NCBI RefSeq assembly: GCF_932526225.1
Contig: NC_064041.1
Span: 12,761,951 to 12,825,950 of the forward strand
Source: Nematostella vectensis
Lineage: Eukaryota; Cnidaria; Anthozoa; Actiniaria; Edwardsiidae
Direction: 5' to 3'
DNA length: 64,000 bases
Position numbers and translations under genes: made by a program. Below are positions 58,936 through 64,000 of the stretch, in pieces; within the stretch, counting starts at the first letter, position 1; each line of letters opens with the position of its first letter. Below the pieces are notes generated by a model. That model was not told the origin of the DNA and ran no database searches. It saw only the letters and a list, made by a program, of their open reading frames with translations.

Positions 58936-59323
58936 GTCGCCATTATCCGGGCTCCCTGTGTTAGAGGCCTGGTTCCGAGCTTTGCGCGGTCGCATAGCCT
59001 CGTGCAAAACGTTTTCAGTTCGTCGAGAATTTCCTGGAGTTTTTTATTGGAGTTTTTGACCTGAATCTAATGAATATTGTATGGATTTGTTTTTGGATGG
59101 ATTCCGCACCCGTGTAAGTATCATGCGTTTGTATAATTAGCGGAAATTGCCATAATTTTCATCTTCAGTATTTGTTTATTTCAGCGAATCTCGTGGTAAT
59201 TCGTGATAATTTTGAAGTTGAAACTCGTGTAGAACTTTACCCGTGAATATCGACAAGTGGAAAATAAAAGTTGTGTTCATATCCAGAAGCATCTCATCTA
59301 TCTGACCTATCTGAATTCCAACA
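58932..59323 (+). repeat. Possible 5' LTR of the Pao/BEL element
   Basis: A stretch beginning TGTTGTCG directly after the satellite and ending ...TTCCAACA contains AATAAA at 59262-59267 and lies just before the gag start. Size and TG...CA ends fit an LTR, but the 3' LTR is outside the window and no tRNA primer site was identified, so the borders are inference. Confidence 0.35.
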
Positions 59324-59342
59324 TCATTCGACGGCAGAGTAA

Positions 59343-62300
59343 ATGAACACTGAGGATTATTATCTTGGAAACATGAGTGAAAACGAAGCTAGTAGTGAAG
59401 TCGAACGAATAGAAAGCAAGAAAAGGTCCCTAGGAGGCTACCTAGGGCGCGTGAGTATTCACATGAAAGAGCTCAAAACTTGTCTTGATGATCCCTCTAA
59501 AGCCAATGAAATACAGACAGCCTTGAATGAATTACAGTCGGCTTTGAATAACTATGAGGACTGCTATCAGTCGTACATTTTGGAAGAATTGACAACCGAT
59601 GAATTTAACAGAGTGAAAGAGAAATTTGAAGAAACCCGTAATGAGTGTGAAACTACTACCAAATTGGCAAATGAACGTTTGAAGAAAGGAAAGTCAAACT
59701 CAACTAAGTCAAGGCTGTCTAGTAGGTCTAGGAAATTGAGAGAGAAAATAGAAATGAAAAAGCTTCTTTTGCAACAAGAAGAAGAGATAGCTCAGCATCG
59801 AATGGATCTGGAACGTAAGAAAATAGAATTGGAATATGAACAGAAAGCGAGAGCATGTAAGCTCAAGTTCCAGGTTCAAATCGCAGAAAAGGAAGCTGAG
59901 TTATTAGAAGAGAGAGGGAGTGAGTCTGATAGTTGTGTGTCAGAAGAGTATAAAGGGGATGTAGGGGTCATGCCACCCATGTCTCAAGAGGAAAAGCTAA
60001 TGAAATGGACCAAGCAATGTGACCCCATTCCTGATAATCCTAGACCAGACACACCTAACCCAATGGAGGGCCCTTCCCATCCTAAAGACCCCATTCCTGA
60101 GAGAAAACCCCAGATTAACGACCAAGAAGCCCCCCATAGTAGTTATAGGAAAACCCAGTTTGGTTTTCTTCCTGTGAACAGTACTGATATCATGTTAAAG
60201 CTGACCATGCTCCAAGCCATGCAACCTGTTAAGTTCTCTGGGAATCCAAGTGACTTTCCTAATTTTAGGAAGAGATTGAGAGATAATTTAGAAGATGAAA
60301 TTTTAAGTGATTCACAAAAGGTTGAATTCCTACCGAAGTTCCTCTCGGGGGAGGCTTTTGAAGTTGTGGAAAGGGTTTCTGGTTGCAGTTATTCGGTGAT
60401 AGTTGATATTTTGGAAGACCGATATGGGCAGCCAGCGACCGTCGCTGCTTCTTGTATTGACAATTTGACCAGAGGCCCAAGATTGAACAATCATGATTAT
60501 AAGGGACTGAGGGATTTTGCAGAGCAACTTGAATCAGCCTCAAAGAAACTTGTTGGGGAATATGCTATTGAAGCCAGTACCATCTCAAACATGAAACAGA
60601 TAGTTAGAAGGCTTCCCCAGTATTTAGTAAATAAATGGGGTGATGTATCCTACAAGATAAGAGAAAAGGGGGGTACCCCTAAGATTTCAGATTTGGCAGA
60701 TTATGTGAAGAGGCAAGCAGCCATAAAGAATGACCCAGGTTTTGTTAACCTAAGCATGAGTGAGAACAAGGGGGGTGGTGATAAAAGACCCGAGCAGGGT
60801 GGGAAAGGCAAGAACTACCAGAAACAGACTTCTGTCTTTAAAACAGACATGGAAGGCTCAGCCCCTGAAACTACGGTTGGTAAACAAGCCCCATTTAAGA
60901 CCTGTCCTTGCTGTCAAGGAGAACATAGGCTTTCAGACTGTGCAAATTTCAAGGGAAGGGACTTACCCGGCCGTTGGCGACTGGTAAAGGAGAAGAGATT
61001 GTGTCATATATGCCTTAGGCCAGGACATATGAGGGACAGATGCCATACAACCACTTTTTGTAACTGCAAAAGTGAGCGAAAACACCACACCTTGTTACAT
61101 AACCCCCCTAGAGCTAAAGAAGACCCTCCCAAAGAACTTAATTCGAGCGCAGGGGAGGGGACGACCGAGGGACCCCCTCGAAGAGACCATGCTCAGGGCA
61201 CCCGGGGTGGGGTGCCACACAGGCAAACCGAGCAATACGCTACATTTTCTGAAAGAGCCACAAAAACGGTGTTACTACATGTTGTACCAGTTAAATTGAT
61301 TGCCCCAAATGGGAACTCTCTGACAACGTATGGGCTACTGGATAATGGCTCAAGAGGAACTATGATAAGCTCGGAGGTTTCAGCGAAACTCGAACTTAAA
61401 GGTCATACTGAGGAAATATCCATCACCACCATGATGGGAAGTAGTAAGGAACAGATAGAGGTTGTGGAGTTTGAACTGCAACACGCAAGTGGTGAAGGGG
61501 ATAGAATTCCCGTAACTGAGGGTTTGGTAACGAAGAAATTCAATGTCAACGAAAAGTGTCTTCCTAAAGATATTGACAGAGAGGCACACCCGCATCTGAG
61601 GGATATTGAGATTCCCTCGGTAGACATGCCTAAGGTTTCGGTTCTGATAGGAAAGGACGTTGGCTATGCGCATGAGGTGTTTGAAGTGCGTAGACCAGCG
61701 ACGAAAGCCAGTGATTTGAAGGCTTTGAGAGGTCCTCTTGGATGGGTAATTACAGGAACCCTTCAAGGGGAGACCTCATGCAAGGAAGTAAACCTGAACT
61801 TTGCTGATTATAAGAAAGAACTTCAGCATCAGATTGAGCGGTTCTGGGATTTGGAGAGTTTCGGTACAAAGAGTGTTGGGACGGACAAGGGATCCCCAAG
61901 TTTTATATCGCACCATCTGTCCAGGGAAGACAGGAAGGCTATCGATAAGTTGGAGAAGACCATTACTAAGCGTGATGGTCACTATGAAACAGGCCTCCTG
62001 TGGCGGGATGATGATGTGACCCTACCTAATAACCGGAATGAAGCCGATAAAAGACTGAATAGTCTGAAGCGTAAGTTTTCACGAGAGCCTGGATTGGAGG
62101 AGAAGTATCGAGCAGCCATGGAGAAGTATATCACTAAAGGGCATGCACGCAAACTCAGCCCAGAAGAAGCACAAGAGACTGGACCGAGAACTTGGTACTT
62201 ACCTCATTTTGCAGTGACGAATATCAACAAACCTGGTAAGCTGAGGATAATTTTTGATGCTGCATCAGAGTACCAAGGTACTTCGTTGAATAAGAACTTG

Positions 62301-64000
62301 TTACATGGACCTGATTGTACAAACAGCCTGACTGGGGTGCTCCTACGGTTCAGGGAGGACAATGTTGCATTGGTAGCTGATATAGAAGGGATGTTCCTTC
62401 AGGTCGGAGTTAGAGAAGAAGACCAAGATTCTCTGCGATTTCTTTGGTGGGACAAAAGCTCTGATGACCCTCCAGAAGAATATGCCATGAACGTGCATGT
62501 CTTTGGGGCAACCGACTCGCCTTGTGCAGCCAACTGGACACTCAAGAAAACTACAACTGACAATGCTGGTGACTTTGGAGATACCACCATCGAAACTGTC
62601 CTGCATAATTTTTATGTGGATGATGTACTAAAAAGCGTAGACACGAGTGCGAGTGCAGTCACGCTTGCGAACGAGTTAACCGAACTTTGTGGTAGAGGAG
62701 GGTTCAACCTCACAAAGTTTATGAGTAACAGTAGGGAGGTCCTTGCTGAAGTGCCTATCGAGAAGAGGGCAGCACCAACGCTTGATTTAGATCTTGATGA
62801 ACTCCCAGTCGAGCGGGCACTTGGAGTTAGATGGAACGTGGAGACAGACACCTTCGGGTTCAAGGTGAGCAACACTGAGAAGGCTGATACTATGAGAGGA
62901 GTACTATCGACAATCAGCTCTGTCTTTGACCCTTTGAACTTTGCTGCACCAGTGATAATGCGTGGCAAGCAGATCATGCAAGCCCTATGGAGGCGGAAGG
63001 CACCATGGGACGAGCCGCTCAGTGGAGACATTCTGCGTCAGTGGCAGACATGGAAAAGGGAACTTGTGCGGCTTGAAGATTTGTCCATCCCCCGATGCTA
63101 CTTCAGCAGGCCAGACCATGAAGGTGTTGGACTACAACTCCATCACTTTAGTGATGCCTCGGAGGCAGGATACGGGTCAGTAAGCTACTTACGAATCGAG
63201 TACCCGGACGGAATGGTGGAGTGTGCTTTCGTCGCCGGAAAGTCAAGGAATGCACCGATTAAAGGCTCAACCATCCCAAGACTGGAGCTACAAGGAGCCC
63301 TACTGGCAACACGGGTGGACCAAGCAGTTCGCCGAGAACTGGACCTGAAGCCTGACAGAGTCGTGTTTTGGACTGATTCGATGATAACACTTAACTATAT
63401 CAATAATGAAACCCGCAGATTCCAGACGTATGTAGCCAACAGGGTTACAGAGATTCGCGAAGCGACTAATCCTGACCAATGGCGACACTGTCCGGGAAAA
63501 CTAAATCCTTCCGACGAAGTAAGTCGAGGTCTAACCATAGATGAGTTTCTCCGGGATGAGCGATGGCTTAATGATCCGAGTTTCTTGAGAGAGTCAGAAG
63601 ATCAATGGCCAGATAATAAATTTGATGCCCTGTCTGAAGAAAGTCTGGAGATAAAGAAAGAAGTGTTCTTCACTGACCTGGAGCCAGGAGATGGCCTGGA
63701 AAAGCTTCTAACCGACACTTCTGATTGGATGAAGACCATTCGAAAGGTTGCGTGGGTAATGAAGTTTGTGGAGTGGTTGAAGACAAGAAAGCATGCAAAG
63801 CCTACTGAAAAGACACCTGGAGAGTCAGAGAACAAGCTAAGTCCAGACGACATAGAACGCGCCAAGCGACGAATAGCTGTACTAGTACAGCGGGAAAGTT
63901 TCCCTGAAGAAGTGAAGGCTCTGAAGGCAGGAAAGGAGGTGAATGTTGCTAGTGCTATCTTGAAGCTTAAGCCGGTCATGAAAGGCGATGAAGTTATGAG
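59343..64000 (+). CDS. Pao/BEL LTR retrotransposon gag-pol polyprotein (partial at right edge)
   Basis: One uninterrupted frame of 1552 codons from ATG 59343 to the window end. In order: coiled-coil-rich gag N terminus with KK/EE-rich helices (about residues 130-195); DUF1759-type gag domain with QPVKFSGNPSDFPNFR (about 290-430); zinc knuckle-like CPCCQGEHRLSDC (about 521) and CHICLRPGHMRDRC (554-567); aspartic protease with LLDNGSRGTMIS (D667; DNG in place of DTG/DSG); reverse transcriptase with KLRIIFDAASE (about 964), DIEGMF (D1013) and FYVDD (Y1091); RNase H with FSDASEAGYGSVSY (D1271) and FWTDSMITLNYI (D1345). The integrase should follow beyond 64000. The open frame and intact motifs suggest a young, possibly active element. 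The layout and the Pao-type reverse transcriptase identify the family; this is a mobile element, not a host gene. Confidence 0.93.
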   Translation, partial: MNTEDYYLGNMSENEASSEVERIESKKRSLGGYLGRVSIHMKELKTCLDDPSKANEIQTALNELQSALNNYEDCYQSYILEELTTDEFNRVKEKFEETRNECETTTKLANERLKKGKSNSTKSRLSSRSRKLREKIEMKKLLLQQEEEIAQHRMDLERKKIELEYEQKARACKLKFQVQIAEKEAELLEERGSESDSCVSEEYKGDVGVMPPMSQEEKLMKWTKQCDPIPDNPRPDTPNPMEGPSHPKDPIPERKPQINDQEAPHSSYRKTQFGFLPVNSTDIMLKLTMLQAMQPVKFSGNPSDFPNFRKRLRDNLEDEILSDSQKVEFLPKFLSGEAFEVVERVSGCSYSVIVDILEDRYGQPATVAASCIDNLTRGPRLNNHDYKGLRDFAEQLESASKKLVGEYAIEASTISNMKQIVRRLPQYLVNKWGDVSYKIREKGGTPKISDLADYVKRQAAIKNDPGFVNLSMSENKGGGDKRPEQGGKGKNYQKQTSVFKTDMEGSAPETTVGKQAPFKTCPCCQGEHRLSDCANFKGRDLPGRWRLVKEKRLCHICLRPGHMRDRCHTTTFCNCKSERKHHTLLHNPPRAKEDPPKELNSSAGEGTTEGPPRRDHAQGTRGGVPHRQTEQYATFSERATKTVLLHVVPVKLIAPNGNSLTTYGLLDNGSRGTMISSEVSAKLELKGHTEEISITTMMGSSKEQIEVVEFELQHASGEGDRIPVTEGLVTKKFNVNEKCLPKDIDREAHPHLRDIEIPSVDMPKVSVLIGKDVGYAHEVFEVRRPATKASDLKALRGPLGWVITGTLQGETSCKEVNLNFADYKKELQHQIERFWDLESFGTKSVGTDKGSPSFISHHLSREDRKAIDKLEKTITKRDGHYETGLLWRDDDVTLPNNRNEADKRLNSLKRKFSREPGLEEKYRAAMEKYITKGHARKLSPEEAQETGPRTWYLPHFAVTNINKPGKLRIIFDAASEYQGTSLNKNLLHGPDCTNSLTGVLLRFREDNVALVADIEGMFLQVGVREEDQDSLRFLWWDKSSDDPPEEYAMNVHVFGATDSPCAANWTLKKTTTDNAGDFGDTTIETVLHNFYVDDVLKSVDTSASAVTLANELTELCGRGGFNLTKFMSNSREVLAEVPIEKRAAPTLDLDLDELPVERALGVRWNVETDTFGFKVSNTEKADTMRGVLSTISSVFDPLNFAAPVIMRGKQIMQALWRRKAPWDEPLSGDILRQWQTWKRELVRLEDLSIPRCYFSRPDHEGVGLQLHHFSDASEAGYGSVSYLRIEYPDGMVECAFVAGKSRNAPIKGSTIPRLELQGALLATRVDQAVRRELDLKPDRVVFWTDSMITLNYINNETRRFQTYVANRVTEIREATNPDQWRHCPGKLNPSDEVSRGLTIDEFLRDERWLNDPSFLRESEDQWPDNKFDALSEESLEIKKEVFFTDLEPGDGLEKLLTDTSDWMKTIRKVAWVMKFVEWLKTRKHAKPTEKTPGESENKLSPDDIERAKRRIAVLVQRESFPEEVKALKAGKEVNVASAILKLKPVMKGDEVM

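Noticed and set aside
57409..59064. Open frames of more than 500 codons (poly-Asp/Gly on plus, poly-Thr/Ile on minus)
   Set aside because: They are products of the GATGGT satellite, which lacks stops in several frames. No start context, domain or splice signal supports a protein.

Overview
This window is animal nuclear DNA. Its genes are split into many short exons with GT-AG introns, and inverted-repeat transposons, minisatellites and retroelements lie between and inside them. The gene content (a uromodulin-type D8C protein, a Sushi-trypsin protease, a Pao/BEL retroelement and many foldback elements) suggests a cnidarian, most likely an anthozoan such as a sea anemone. That assignment is inference from gene style, not from a database search.

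Layout: 1-2.8 kb holds noncoding tandem repeats. 2.8-4.0 kb (minus) is a small secreted D8C-domain gene whose promoter and first exon are copied, inverted, at 4.6-4.75 kb. 8.4-15.2 kb (minus) is a complete 8-exon gene for a secreted protease with four Sushi/CCP domains and a trypsin domain (535 aa). 16.2-27.6 kb (minus) is a complete 18-exon DUF885 gene (about 589 aa) with the [10 protein letters not shown] motif. A 240-bp divergent promoter separates it from the 10-exon GCLM gene (plus, 27.8-35.2 kb, 287 aa). 37.3-51.7 kb (plus) is the 14-exon RPAP2 gene (641 aa). 53.3-53.8 kb (plus) has the first two exons of a SNAG-domain gene with no zinc fingers visible. 56.9-57.3 kb is the 3' end of a LINE, 57.5-58.9 kb a GATGGT satellite, and 59.3-64.0 kb an uninterrupted Pao/BEL gag-pol frame that runs off the right edge.

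Intron phases close exactly at every joint of the protease, GCLM and RPAP2 models. They also close in the DUF885 model, where one acceptor has two in-frame alternatives.

The most unusual observation is that many tandem repeats sit on exon-intron junctions. In four introns the repeat unit contains a copy of the neighbouring exon's 3' end with its 5' splice site (12.6-12.85, 14.15-14.36, 17.25-18.33 and 20.0-20.8 kb). In three more the array ends on a 3' splice site and repeats acceptor or branch-point sequence (32.35-32.5, 34.4-34.7 and 39.1-41.2 kb). One further acceptor has a single extra copy (12.24 kb). A foldback element at 11.73-12.01 kb is flanked by an 11-bp direct repeat that includes the functional 5' splice site of the protease IVGG exon. 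Together these suggest a local process that duplicates splice junctions. I know of no named system matching this, and a genome-wide count is needed to show it exceeds chance.
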